From NCBI RefSeq assembly GCF_051020975.1, contig NC_135037.1, forward strand, positions 7,378,001-7,442,000: 64,000 nucleotides of DNA, given 5' to 3'. Each line of letters opens with the position of its first letter. Within the stretch, counting starts at the first letter, position 1. A model generated the notes under the pieces. That model was not told the DNA's origin. It ran no database searches and worked only from the letters and a program-made list of their open reading frames with translations. A program made the position numbers and the translations under genes. The DNA comes from Osmia lignaria lignaria (lineage: Eukaryota; Arthropoda; Insecta; Hymenoptera; Megachilidae). Shown here piece by piece: positions 50,952 through 64,000 of this stretch.

Positions 50952-53900
50952 ACAGCCTGAAATTTTAATAAAACTGCACCCCGTCAAATTTCAGTCGTAT
51001 TCTTTATCGAAGTTTAAGAAACAAACGCAAATCGATGTTCGACGAACACACGGAATATAAGGGTAATTTAGTTTCGAATACGGGTCTGGAATGTTTACAT
51101 AGAGAGTAATGACAGGTATCGAATCCCAGCGAAGACATTCAACCGCAAATCGATTTTACTGGCTATCAACCGATCACTGGTACTTCAAAGCTACATTCAG
51201 CAAATTTTTCTCTACACGAATCGATTTATACAAAAATATAAATAACTTTTCGTGGAACCCTCTTTATGGATACTGAGAAAACATTTGACAAGGAAAATTC
51301 ATTTTCTGAGACAAATATATCGTATCATAAAAATATAATTTGTGCAAAAGATCATTATTTTATAATTTCGTTTAACAGTGTAGAATGTTAGCACAGCGAA
51401 GGATGTGCGAAGACGCTAAATGTCCACCACGATGTAGCCTTCGCTAATTGAATCAGCCATGAGCGTCGTGATCGGACTAATGAATAATTCTAAACAGAAT
51501 TTTCGCGCATTACGTTGCATCGGCTATGTCCTAAATTAGCATATCGAATCAGCATTGCGCGCGAATCGTTCTACGGACGAGTGGACTAGATGGAGCGTTA
51601 ATGAGCCGGACAAAAAGAACGGATAGCAAACGTGTGTAATTTCTGTAATTTCTGATGAACAAAATAACCGATAAGGGTAATTAGCCATTAGCGAACTGTT
51701 AAATGATGTAGAAGTGAAATAATTAGATTACCGGTTTGTAGATGGCGTGTCTTGCTCGTGTATTTCTGCAACCCGTCATGGAAACAAAGTTAAAAAGAAA
51801 AATTAATAATGAGTTACGATAGTAGGTTTAGTAAGGATATTATTTGGAATGCACTTCGTCTTTCTAGGGTTACTAGGTTAAAGTGATACATGAAAGGAAA
51901 CACAATCAAGATAAATCAATTCTTGAGTCTTTACGCAACCAGTTGTTCGCTATCATTCCCCTCCATTTCGCGGACATCGTGAACCAGGTTTGGAAGATTG
52001 CCAATCAGGATTACAAACGAACCTACTACGGATTCAGAATCACCAGCCCATTTTGCGATGCAAACCGATGCAGACCGGATGAGGACTCGGCTGAATAGAA
52101 TCTCAGCTACGTTGTTATGGAGATACACGCTAGCCAAGCAATGATATACTGCTTTTGATGGAGAAAGCGTCTGATTCATCAGTGTTCGGAATTTCTAGAT
52201 AACAAGTGATATCCTCAGATTTGCATTATTACAAGTTGTAATAATAACAAAGCTTAATTAATTATTTGTTAAAAATGTCATAAAATAACATTTATTTTAT
52301 ATCTTACGAAATTTCCAACTAAATTATTTACATATAAATGAATTTAAATTTGAAAAAGAATCAAATTTATTTCACAAAACCTGCCATATTTACTTGCCTG
52401 TCCCTAAAGAGATTTATCGAACTTTCGTAAGCGATGAATTCTTCTGCAAGAACGAAGCGAAGAAGAAAGTTCGGAAAGAAACGATGTCAGAAAGGCTTTC
52501 GAGTGCATTAAAGGCAAGTTAACCGACGCGACTCGACGCGACGGTCGGTGGACGTAAAAGCGCACCCTTTCACGCGATAAACGTCTTGCGCTCGAAGGTA
52601 TCGATATAATCACGCCGGATCGAGGATCGGGCCAAAGAAAGAGGGATTTATAGATCAGCCGAAGCCATTAGATCGAATGTTTATTCAGTGGGCCGCTTTT
52701 AAATTGAAACGTCTCTGTCCAGAATGCCGTTCCCCACGTTCACCTGACGTACCAAGCCGCCTCTGTTGCACACTAAACTGGCCGCACATCGCATACTCGG
52801 TCAATAAATTATCGTCTCTCGTTTTTCCAATAAATTAATGCAATACTGATTAAGAAAACACTAAAAAGAAAATTTATGTCTTACAAAACTATAATCGCCT
52901 ATACCATAAACTTAAGTCCTTAATTTTAATTATTAAGTATTTTACTTTATATATTTTCATTATTATTACAATCTTTACCCTTAAACTTGTTGAATTTTTC
53001 CAAATTTTTTAAAAGTGTTGGAATAAAACAGTTATAAGAAAAATTCAAGTCCAAAAATTTACTGCGGCAATAAAGGGATTCAACTTTTATCAACAGTTTT
53101 GGATTCGGGGGGCAAAAATACATAGAATTTACCTCTCTTCAATTGATTTCTCGTCTCCTAATTGTAGACATTTACTAAATTCCTTTTTTCATTAAGCTCT
53201 ATATTATTCTGATTAGAAAACCCTACTTCCAGTCGTATCTTTAACAAAAATACTTTTGCACGAGCAATGAATAGTAAGAAAAATGTAAGGGTTAATACAA
53301 ACTATCGAAAAGTTGATATATTATTGAAAGCAACCGTACTTTCTCATATTTTATCGTGCACCAGTCAAACGATTTTTCCTGGGCAAGTTTTTAAGGCAAT
53401 CGTCCAATAAACTTGGTGCACGTTCACTCAACCTACCATTACTCAAGATTAGTCTTCCGATGATCTTCCGCTGATAGTCGAACGACCTCGACTGCGGACA
53501 CGTCCCGGTGATTTGCAAGCGATCGCCAGCGTCCATCAGAGAGGATGAAGATCGGCGTGATAAACGACGGCAGCGTGTGTCGCGCGCGACAAAAAACGAA
53601 ACACGCCGTAGCCGCGCGTTGGTAATGTATCGTTGCCGTTTCGCATCGCTTTGACACCGTAATGTAATACGAATAGCAGAAAGCTTATATGGTGTGACTT
53701 GCTTACCGGGACCAGGGGCGGGACCACAATTCTTCCGACTTTCTTAGGAAAAAGTGTTGGAACGCGAAAGAAAAAGAGAAATCAAAAATTCTTGAAATCT
53801 ATCAAATTATAAAATATTTAATTTTTCAATTTAAAATATCGAAATCGGTGAGGAGGGCTCGGCTTCTAAATAATTACTAAAATATCTAATCAACTAATAT

Positions 53901-56472
53901 ACTTTTTTGCCTAAAATGTTCTGTGGAATCGACCTTGAAATTTCATTAGAAAATGACCTTAAAAGAAATTTATTTCCCTCATTTCATGTGATTTTTGATA
54001 TAGCGTAACTTTATTTGGAGCATGATTCCTCTGAAACTATAAATAATGGATCTTTATTGCTTTCCTCTGTATCCGCCCCTGACCGAGATACGAACTTTCC
54101 TGATCAAATTGACAGAGCATAACCAAAGAAATGTTACATAGTGTACACATAATACGTTCTTCGTTCATACGATCGATAGAAACCGGTAACGTAATATTCT
54201 GCTTAGTGCTCGTTTTTCACACGATAGAAAACGATACCGAGACCGCATTGAAATGCTTTTTCGTCCCGTTGAAAGACAGAAACCCTCGATTATTTTCTAT
54301 TTTTGTTGAATTTGAAATGGAAGATCTTCCGTCGGGGGCAATTACTGAAGAGAATGGTAAAAATCCAAGGGGGTTAGTGTTTCTTCGTCGATGGAACTCG
54401 GAGAAAATTGATAGAAGAAAAAGTTAAACGGGCCTTAATGACTACGGTTTTCTTATAATATATTGTATTTTTCTTCCTGTGAACCGCGTACCTTTACTTT
54501 ACATTTCAAAAGGTAGTGTATATATTCCGGATGGGAAGTGGATCTTTTTATAGCTACTTGAAAACCGTCAGATAAGCTCATTGAAAAACCCGTTGTTTAT
54601 GAGAATGGGTTATTCGAAGAAAAACCTGGGATACCTGTATTTAAAAAAACTGAACTGTGTAATAAAATACGTTCGAGCAATATTATGAAAATCAATCAAC
54701 GTCCTTTTTTTTATCCAGAAATCATTAATATTGAAGATAGAGATTTTTATTATATTAAATAAAAGTAAATAGGTGATAAAGAAGAATAAAAATCGGTGAT
54801 TACAAAAAGCACAATAAAATGTTGCGTATACACAACGTTTGATTATTAATGGATTAATATCATGTTAATTTCAAATTAATCTCGATTAGTAAATCATGAA
54901 AATGATTGATTCATCGTCGATAGCGAGTTTTCACCGATGTCATGGCTATTTAAGAAACTGAAGAAGTTTTCCATGGACATCCGATACTTTAATGTAGTAA
55001 GTGACATGTAAGAAACGAATAAAAGGAGTAACAAGTGGAATACTAGGTGCCATCTTCAACGACAGAAAGAGTATCTGTCGAGCGTTGAAGCAACCGCATA
55101 TCGATGGCAGATGCACGATCGTTCGATCCTCAAAAGGTTGTAGCTTTTGCGCCCGAGGTACAAAAGTTACGCGTACAGATGTCTACGAGGATCATTGAAC
55201 ACTTGTTAAAAACCTTTTCTGCTTGTTGTACCATGCCGACAAAGAATTTATTCGCAACCGCGGTATAAGGGTGCGATAAAATAAGAAGCTCGAGACTTTT
55301 ACTTATAATAATTAGAAAAATTTTGAAGATGAAATTTTTACAATAAAAAAAGGAATAACACAAATAGTATGAAGTACAGGTTTCAGAAGCGTTTGTAAAA
55401 TTATGCTGAATAAAGAAATCACAAATTAAGCTGTTTTCAATATCACAAATGTTGCTATCTTGTTTCAATCGTCCAGACAGAACCTCGTATACCAACGAGC
55501 AATAATATTAACATAAGACTGCAAAATGCATAACATTTTACTCATAACTGGTTTTCAGATAGACTTGATTGCAAGACGTTTATAATTTACATTATTAGAA
55601 GAAAAATAGTCGGGCCGTATGTTGCGAAAATTAAAATACATCTGCATTTCGTCTCCCCTCTATGCTCATCCGGTTATTTGATTTATAACATTGCAATTTA
55701 CGATGCGATTACATTTTTTTCACTTGAATTCGATCGATGCTGAGCAAAACCGGTTCAATGACAACATTAACGTCTTTTTCGTCGATCCGCTACGGATTTC
55801 ATGGGATACTTATCTGCCGAGTGCAACCAGTTCACAGCGTACGCCATAATATCACACCTAGTGGAAGTCGACATTGGAATGCGTAATGCTTCCTTTCATT
55901 GTATTTCTCATTCAACTTAAACACCGTGAAATATTAATGGAGAAAAAAAATGATTATCAATTAGATCGGTTATGATATATCCTCACACGACATTTGTCAC
56001 CGTGAGAACTAAACGTGCCATCCAAATCCTCAGAATTTGTAAATTTGCGTTAAGAAAATTAATTTAATTTTCGAGAAACATATTCCCCTCTAATTTAAAC
56101 AGCATACGAGTAAGTATTCCTACAGGAATCACGTTAATTTATTTTTGATAATGTGTGATTCATCATGTTCCTGTCGTGATAAAGATTAATGCTAATCAGA
56201 CTACATGAATGTTACATGATATGATAAAATACGAAACAGTTGCAATTAAATAAAATTCGAACTCGTACGACGACATGATCAACACGCAACTTTTTAATAT
56301 CAACGTCTCTCAATATCGTTTTCTACAAATTGCTTCAAGTTTGACGCTTTAATGAAGGCTCTCTGATTTCCAGTGTGCTTACATAGTAGCAAATAGTTCA
56401 TTATTCGTGCATGCACGCACACCAATGGAGTACAGTTCACCCCAGGAAATGTTATACTGAAAAACCACTTAA
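50952..56472. other. intergenic stretch, no gene seen
   Basis: AT-rich with GC-richer patches at 52,400-52,620 and 53,440-53,740. No supported exon, tRNA or element was identified. Confidence 0.45.
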
Positions 56473-56616
56473 CACATTGTTGACCAGTCACGAGTTAACT
56501 CGTGTTTGCACTTGCATTGACTATTTTAATTTTCGAAACCCATGATAATATGGGATATTGTAAAATTTTTCTTCGTCGTGTTCAACCACGACGTAAAATT
56601 GTCGGTCAGCAATGTG
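56473..56616. mobile_element. piggyBac-like MITE
   Basis: The left end CACATTGTTGACCAGTCAC and the inverted right end CACATTGCTGACCGACAAT are flanked by TTAA (56469-56472) and TTGA (56617-56620). A TTAA target duplication, one copy mutated, is the mark of the piggyBac superfamily. At 144 bp it is non-autonomous. Confidence 0.72.
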
Positions 56617-57005
56617 TTGACTAAGTGTACAGATTAAAATTCGAATCCAAAATGGACTTCATTTTATTTTTCCCGGCCTAAAATTGCATTCTTTTTAATT
56701 TATAATCTACTCTGATAATTAATTTTCAAAGTTCTTTTACTTGTACCCACATTTGCTCCAATTCATTCATCCATTATTTTCTTATCAAGTATCCATGTAT
56801 CCAATCTCACAATCAGTACTGATCGCAATCTTTCACGGTATACTTTCTCAATTAAATTCCTCCCTAGTTACAACGTAATAACTTGCACAGAATCGACCAA
56901 TTGAACTTTCTAGTACATAGAAGCAAAGGAAATATCGTATACAGTAAGTACTGTGATTTAAACTTATAGTCATACAGACATACAATTATCGCACCATTCA
57001 GAAGG

Positions 57006-57205
57006 TACACTATTGTCCATAAATATTGAGCTGTTATGCGAGTGATTGCTTATGCACTAAAATATTTCCAATTACATAAATTTAACATAAAAATAAAAAA
57101 AAAACGAAAGAGTCAATAAGATCTCTGTAGTCTTAATGTCTTCCAAAATTTGAACAATGAAAACCAAATTACAAGAGTCCTAATATACTTATGAACGACA
57201 GTGTA
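57006..57205. mobile_element. Tc1/mariner-like MITE, 200 bp
   Basis: It begins TACACTATTGTCCATAAATA and ends with the inverse of TACACTGTCGTTCATAAGTA, with TA at both ends. The tips match the TACA(G/C)TGxxxTTCATAAGTAT style of Tc1-like insect elements. There is no transposase. Confidence 0.78.
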
Positions 57206-59795
57206 CTTACTGCACATATCGCGTGCCGTTTATTACACATTTATACGAACCTATTCAACATTTACCGGTACCGCGACAGCCGTGGGTCGTCGAATTTTTA
57301 ATGAAAAGCAGATTTCTACAACTAAATAAACATGAATTACACACCGCGCTCATTGCGAACGTCGCGTATCACAGAAGTTAACGCGTGTCTCGCGTGCTCC
57401 GACACGATACGTTTCGCTCGAATAATTACGCCAGAAGGGCGGAAGCTTTAAATTATGATAAATTATGTTCCTGAATAAATTTATTGCCGAGAGGACGAAC
57501 TTTTTCATCGAATTCTTTCGACTCGCGTTGGATTTTTTCAACGTTCTAACGTACGACCGGGGTAGTTACCCACCCTACGCTTTTCCCGCTCGCACAATCG
57601 TTCTTATTAACAGTGAAAGTGTTCATTAGCAGAAAAATCTCTTTGTCTTTTAATAAAGAAAAGAGTGGAATTCGGTAATTGAAAAATTCACTTCAACACC
57701 TAACAATAATGAAAATCAGTAGAGAAGCGTATTTTTGAAACAAAAATTTGTAATTCTTTTCAATGATTAGACTTCTACTATGTGCAAGCAAAGATGATAA
57801 TTATAACGCTTTATATTAATAGAAAATTGGTAATATTAACGAGAGGGTGTAAGATTAAAGAACGGTCGTAAATAAAGGCTCGTAAAAGGAAGCTTGTTCT
57901 ATATTTTCTTTCGAAAGTAATATCACTTTTCAGAATATATCATATTACTTTAGTAATCTGGCGTTGAAGAATAATGAAGGAATAGGGTGTAATTATCTTA
58001 CCGACATTAAAATTGATGCGTGTAGACTGCTAAACATAGCGGCGAAGAAAAAGACGGAATTTGCTCGTTTCGCATGAACGTTATTATATACTGGCATGGT
58101 TTCGATTTCGTTAAAAATGCATTACGGGAAAACGTTGTAACTGATGATTTCCGGCAACATTCATAACTCTGCGAAATGGTGCGCGATAATTTATACGCAT
58201 TTGCTTAATGATTCGCGCATTAACCGGAGGTTCTCCGTTTACCAGTGATTACTCATAATGGCGATAAGCGGACGATAAGACCGGAATATCGCCAACAATG
58301 AGCATCGCGTATTTCATAAAGACGGATGTACTTTCGCCAGATTGAATACCGATCGTTGACTTTTAATTACTATAACCTGAAACCTGAGACGATGCTGGTT
58401 ATCCAGTTCGTTGATTTTCCACGCCGATTATTTCTCCTTTGCCGATGCCATCGCACCTGTCCCTGAATCTTGACAGGTAAACCGCGTGTATTCGCCTGAA
58501 TATTTATGTATGCTCAAACATTCGTAGATATTCGCAGTGTATCGAGATTTGGTACTTGAATTATTTTCATGATAAATTCGAGATAAGTTCGAGCTACGTT
58601 TTCATAATTAGACAAAAAGATAGCACGTGCTATCGTTAAATTCACTCGATTATAATTAGAATTCTCCAAATTTCTAGAGATTACAATTTTATTTCTGCAC
58701 TGAAATCTTGAAAGCAACAATATACCCAGATACCATACGCTGAATTTCTGAAGTAACATTTCATCTTTTCCAAGTATTCCGAACGTCGTAAAATTGTGCA
58801 GATCCATTTTTAAACAAGTAACATTGTTCGGCCGGCAGTACGTGCCATATACAAGATAGAATAAAGACACAGGTTCGAGTAGAGAGGAGTACGCGTGTAT
58901 ATAGGTACCGCGATAAATAACTGAAACAACTTCGGTGTAACGCGATACCTGATACTGATGGTTGGTAGAATCGAGGCAGATACGGAAGAATATTAAAGCA
59001 AGCCGCGGTACTTTCAACTTGATAAGACGTTTAATAGCAGCCACTGCGTTTGCAGCTTTTTGAAATTCGCGGCATAGCTGGTGCTACATCGGTCGGCGGG
59101 AAACTGTTCGCCATACCTCATCGAACGTCCCAGTGGTACATTCTTGCCTTCTTGTGGTGTGCCGTGATTTTTCACTCGGCATCAAGCGTACACGCTTCAA
59201 CAACGATTATCACAGGATAGCTTAACCCTTTGCTCGTTTCGCATGAACCGTTACCGACTAGTAACTGCCTGGTTACTGTCCGCGCAACGAATTATGTCCG
59301 AACGTATTAAGGTGGTAAATCACGTTCGCCAAGGTGCGCGACCACTTTTCCGTTCGCGGACGATTTACAATGCGAGCTTGACCTACGAGACTTATTTTTC
59401 CTTCCAACCAGAAACATTCGAATCTAAACACGGCCGAGAGAATTGAAAAGTACAACAACGAAGATTTATGAAAACAACCGCGCTTTAAATAACAATTCGA
59501 TCATTCTTTAGCGACACTTGTAGGAGAGTTATAAACAAGAGTTGAAACAGTTCTGAAAATAATGAGCAATGAAAATGATAAGCAGATCAAAACCGATGTT
59601 AATCAGCCATGTTAAGTTCAAAAATCATAGAGAAAGTTTGCAAGGATACTAATCTCTCATCTAGGACTAGTTGATCATTAAGTACCAAGGGTCACAGATA
59701 ACTTCTCCTAAAAGGTCTAGTATATAAGAAGCTAAAATCTAGATAAGGACTGTCTGTCATTTTGTTTCCACAAGTGTCCATTATATCCGGAGTTG
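57206..59795. other. intergenic stretch, no gene confirmed
   Basis: A 176-codon minus-strand frame at 58514-59044 starts with ATG but has no recognised domain or splice context. Its length is within what chance allows in 64 kb on six frames, so it is not called. Confidence 0.4.
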
Positions 59796-59881
59796 TACAC
59801 TAGTAGAATTAATTCTGGACACTTAAATTTTTACTTAAATTTCGCATTTATTCAAAGTGTCCAAAATTAATTCCACCAGTA
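59796..59881. mobile_element. 86-bp micro-MITE
   Basis: TACACTAGTAGAATTAATTC followed by TGGACAC at the left is matched by the inverse of GTGTCCAAAATTAATTCCAC at the right, leaving a short spacer. TA flanks point to Tc1/mariner. Confidence 0.75.
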
Positions 59882-62800
59882 TATATCCGAAACGACTGAA
59901 ATATATTTGTAAGCGTACAAATCGGTCTTCACGTTTCTTACCCGGATCCCAATAATTTTCATTTATATAAGAAATCTAATGAAAATATAAGATGAAATCA
60001 TTAATTAATAAACCGATAACGCGAAATATTGGCGATTTTTATTCGGTCGGAGAAGAAAGGCGATAAAATGGCGAACGTCGGTATGTACGTTAGAGGCGTG
60101 CGTGCATGCGGAGATGATAGCAAGATTTGAGAATAATCTGGTAACGAGTCGGCGGCATCGCAAAGCGGACACGATCTCCGATCTACGATCTCGGATCTCG
60201 GATCACGGTAAGCTAGCATGAGCATGCTGGATCGCTTGGAAACGATGCGTCGTCAACGATGACGAGAATGACGAAGAAAATGACGACGAAAACACACCGT
60301 GACTCGTTTCGATCGCGATCGTTTCATCTTGTTGATGAGATCTGCTCGCTGCGTTGACGATCAGATCTCACGGTTTTCAGCGAACGATGTCTTTCAGTTC
60401 GATGTAATCGAAACCACCGACACAGGTTTTACCGACAAGAATCCGCCACCAGTTTTCACCCGCAAAACCTTCGACCTTTCATTAAATTACTAAATCGAAT
60501 CACTTGTATGAAGTCTAAAGATAAACTCTCTAAAAGTTTATAATTAACATATTCATTAATTCCGCTCATTAAATGCGTCCAATTTCGCATTTGTACGACA
60601 ATCATCAAGGGCTCGAACTCATCTGTACACCGCGGCTGTTCTTGTTCTTAATTAATTAAGGTGGCTCGCGTGAAGCGTAAACACCGGTTGCATAGGCACG
60701 CACTTGCGAGAAATTATACCCCGATCGATCGAGCATGGCACAGCTTCATGCTACCGATTTCTTTCAGCTTGAATACGAGTAAAGATCGGTTATCTGGTCG
60801 GAAAGTAATTGTACGAGCTGCCAAGTAATCGTATTTTACGCGAATGCTTTCACACTGAAGATATATCTACTAGAATACTAGCTTTTCAACAAAACGTGAT
60901 ATGATCTTTATGTTTCTGCCGGTTCTCAGTTATCAATTTTCATAAATACCGAAATTCTTTTAAACAAACCAAGGTGGTGTAATTTCTTAATTAATGGGTC
61001 GGCTACGTTTTCTCAAAGATCTGTCGCGACCGGCGAGGAAACAGTTGCCGTGGCAGGTCGTTGCATGAAATTCAATGGCAATCGTGCTGACATCGACGTC
61101 GCGGGTCTCTACCGCGATTCGAAGGGAATCTCAAGATCGATCAATCGTGATTTCGAAGAGAGACGCTGCTTAAGGCGAGACTTGAGCGTTATTCATCGCT
61201 GTTTCGCAGCGTGGAAACGTTGAATCGAGTTTTTTTCAGGATCACCGGCCTTGTACGGCCGCACCACCGCGTGGCAGGTGCAACTTCCACATCTTGTGGG
61301 TACCTTTTTTCTTTCCTCGTCTTTTACATCGCGTTCTTTCCTCGTTTCCTGTCGACGTGCACTGCTTTTCGTCTCGCGCCTCTGCTGCACCCACGGACCA
61401 ACCTTGGCCGACTGATCGAACACGGAAACCCGGTATCGAGCACTCATTTTCAGTTTCAACGAGAGGATGATACTCTTAAGCCGTGTTTTCACGTGCAAGA
61501 AAACTGTTGCGATAAATGTGTTGATTTTGGGAAGCCGGGTGATAAATAAAACAAATAATAATTACTATACTTTTTATATGTTCTCTCTTAGGCTTTTTTT
61601 AAAAGACTGACTGGCAGAGACCAAAAGTCTTCATGCCAAGCGGGCTTCATTAGCCCTTATCTATATTTCAACACCCTACGTTCACGTATTGAATTGCAAA
61701 TGCCTTTTGGTCCAGGAAGTTCGAGGAATAAGATCTTATTAATTTTTGCCCGTATATCAATAAAATGTCTGACAGACTGTCAAATAGTTCTCGCGCGCTC
61801 GCAGCAATTTTTCGCAAGCGCCAATTTTTTATTTTTTTATTTAGAGTTTAGAGTCGCGTCAACATCAATGGTTATTAGCGACTGTCTACTAACAGTTAAA
61901 TGCTCATTATGGATCACTAATTAAGAGGAAAGGAGAAAAAACTGTGGGTTCTACAGAATTGTTATAGTCTATTAAGAATTCAGATGGTCTAGCAAAATGT
62001 GATCAGTGTATTTTGATAGGATGTTGAAGAGATTGTTTCGGTAAGGTCGTCCTTAATACTTACAAGGGAATAGTCAAAAGTGGTAAACGATGTTGCAAGT
62101 ATCAATTGCAAGATTTCCTCGAGTTTTCTCGATGCGGTTCTGCATACAGTATATCCAGTTTGAGCGTACTTATTACAATAAAAATATCAAGTTTATGAAA
62201 TCCTTTCCATCTTCTTTGAAATTTCCATTTTTATACACAAAGTAAACTGTCGAGCTCCTATGTATCGTTTCAACGTTCTGTTACGAGACGAAGCAAGGAC
62301 ATCGTCCTTTTAAGCGGCTTACGCCCAAGTCGTCCGCGCTGGTTCAAGAACAGGCTTACGATTTCTCGTGCCAGTAATCATTACGAATCCTGCCCTCAGA
62401 AGCAACAAAGTCCTCTTGAGCGGACATTTCTATGGAATTGTCGAATCACCATTTTATCTTCCGGCTAATCCGGTACGGTTCTATATCACGCAAGTTTGCA
62501 TTTCGAATTCAACACCGTCCACTATTGCGTCCTCGTGGCAGCCATGTTTACGCTTTCGGCGATGTCCTGTCAGACGAATAAATTGATATCGCTGCTGACC
62601 CAACGTGTAAACACGACGCCACGTGTCATCTATTTTATGTTAGCAAACGACGGAATGTAGCAAATGTCTGAACGTTTTCCAAGATGATATTCTTTGAACG
62701 TTTGACTATTGCAACTTTGGTATACATACGTATACGTATATTATTAGGGGTGGAATCAATTTCGATATATTTTATTTTAAATTTCCTTTAGAGATCCCAC

Positions 62801-64000
62801 TGCTTGCCATGGCACTCAAGTTACTTCTCTTTTATTAGATGTTATTAATTAAAAATCCGCTCGATGATAGGTTAAAAATGAAAATATAAAAATTCGCTTA
62901 ATACTAGGCTTAACCATATGGTTATGGCACATAGCTTGGCTAACAATTATTATATTCCATCGACTTCAGAGTAACGTCACTTCCTGATTTTTCACAGTTC
63001 ACGAGGCGGAGTTTCCGCCATTCTACGTGCATTTAACGAGAAAATAATGAGCTGTCTTTTACGGCCAGAAAACATAGCGTAAGATAAAAATCGAAGCTCG
63101 GAGATTGGTCCGAATTTTTATTGATTTAACCATGATGGTTGATTTACATATTGGTACACTTTCGCTCATAAGTCGATGGAATATTTCAAAGCAAAGCTGT
63201 ATCATTTCCTGATCACGAGTAACGTTCTCCTCCCAAATTTCAGAAATAAATTGGAAGCAAATTACCGATACCCAAAGGCAAAATTGTTTTTTTTTTCTTT
63301 GCTCCAGCCCACCGTACGTGTTTGCTTAGTAGAATAATATGTCGCGATGAATGAATGCAACATGTCAGCGCGGTTTTCACAAAACCAGTCGCACTATAGC
63401 ATCCGTAATAACGTTTGGGCATCATTAAGCAGCCGAAGCAGGGATAAGTTCGCGAAGCCATTTGTAAAGTCAACTGCAATTTCTCTAGCGTTGATTACAC
63501 GTCTACAGGCCGAGTGAAATCAAGTTAACGTATCGCTGCTTCGCAGCGCTGGAAACTTGATATCATTTTCTCCTCAACTAATAGTACTACTCGACTAACG
63601 AGAAGAGATGAAAAAAGAAAGAAGAAGAAGAGAAGATAATACTGAAATCGTGAAACGACTTCGGCCGCGATCGCAGAACTGGAGCCAAGAAAACGAGAAG
63701 CCGAGTCAAACGACGGAGAACACTGAAATAATTTGTAAAATCACATATGGTATCCTTGGTACTCGTTAAGGGTCATTAAGCAGCATCGAACCAAACTCGC
63801 GCCTCGTCGAGTCGAACGAACGGAATTGCGATAGAACCTGACGCGCGTAATTCGAAAGGGAAAGAAAGAAAGAAAAAGAAAAATCGAATTTGCAGCTCCG
63901 TCCTAGGTAGAATACATCGAGTCGATATCGAATCCCGATAGCCGCGGCGGCGAACAGCGAGGATACGAGTTTGCTCAGGACGGAGCCGCAATCTCTATTA
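59882..64000. other. intergenic stretch to the right edge, no gene seen
   Basis: CpG-rich patches lie at about 60,030-60,480, 61,030-61,560, 62,270-62,600 and 63,600-64,000. They have open frames on both strands but no recognisable protein. The last patch is cut by the window edge and could be a promoter or exon of a gene beyond it. Confidence 0.35.
60173..60207. repeat. short degenerate GATCTCG tandem repeat
   Basis: About five CGATCT/CGGATCT units. Confidence 0.75.

Noticed and set aside
51110..51140. T-loop-like ATCGAATCCCAGC
   Set aside because: No tRNA cloverleaf forms around it.
58514..59044. 176-codon minus-strand frame starting with ATG
   Set aside because: About one such frame is expected by chance in this much sequence; no domain is recognised.

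Overview
This is eukaryotic nuclear DNA from an insect. The background is AT-rich and intergenic, broken by CpG-rich islands. The one complete gene has short GT-AG introns, and many small terminal-inverted-repeat elements are present. A hymenopteran such as a bee or a relative would fit the composition, the element types and the single-copy cortex-like gene, but that placement is inference. There are no operons, ribosome binding sites or bacterial signals. Most open frames in the window look like chance.

The clear gene lies on the minus strand from 26861 to 22018. It encodes a 510-residue Cdc20-family activator of the anaphase-promoting complex, most like insect Cortex (cort). I assembled eight coding exons by hand. 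All splice junctions keep phase. The protein has an initiator ATG straight after an in-frame stop codon, a C-box (DRFIPSR), a KILR-like segment, a seven-bladed WD40 propeller with degenerate repeats, and a C-terminal Ile-Arg tail. The left edge (23-353) holds the last coding exon of an unrecognised plus-strand gene with a polylysine tail.

The rest is intergenic or possibly intronic. I see at least eight short DNA-transposon-like elements. One Tc1/mariner-like element lies at 2532-3011 and others at 57006-57205 and 59796-59881. A Tigger/pogo-like element lies at 37644-38052 and a piggyBac-like one at 56473-56616. A foldback with a perfect 40-nt inverted repeat lies at 5597-5794. Two copies of one long-TIR family lie at 19480-19843 and 50632-50951. 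There is also a decayed copy of a widespread insect retroposon-like sequence (about 42991-43410), a short domain shared by 10894-10970 and 40461-40535, and two tandem duplications (41336-41587, 48690-48995).

Two things stand out. First, intron 5 of the cortex gene (321 nt) is mostly filled by a GC-rich, highly structured insert at about 23085-23300. Its 3' half has interleaved 6-bp and 13-bp stems in a pseudoknot order, plus a hammerhead-ribozyme-like core. Second, one transposon copy carries a five-unit 21-bp array whose junctions make the NRF-1-type palindrome GCGCATGCGC.
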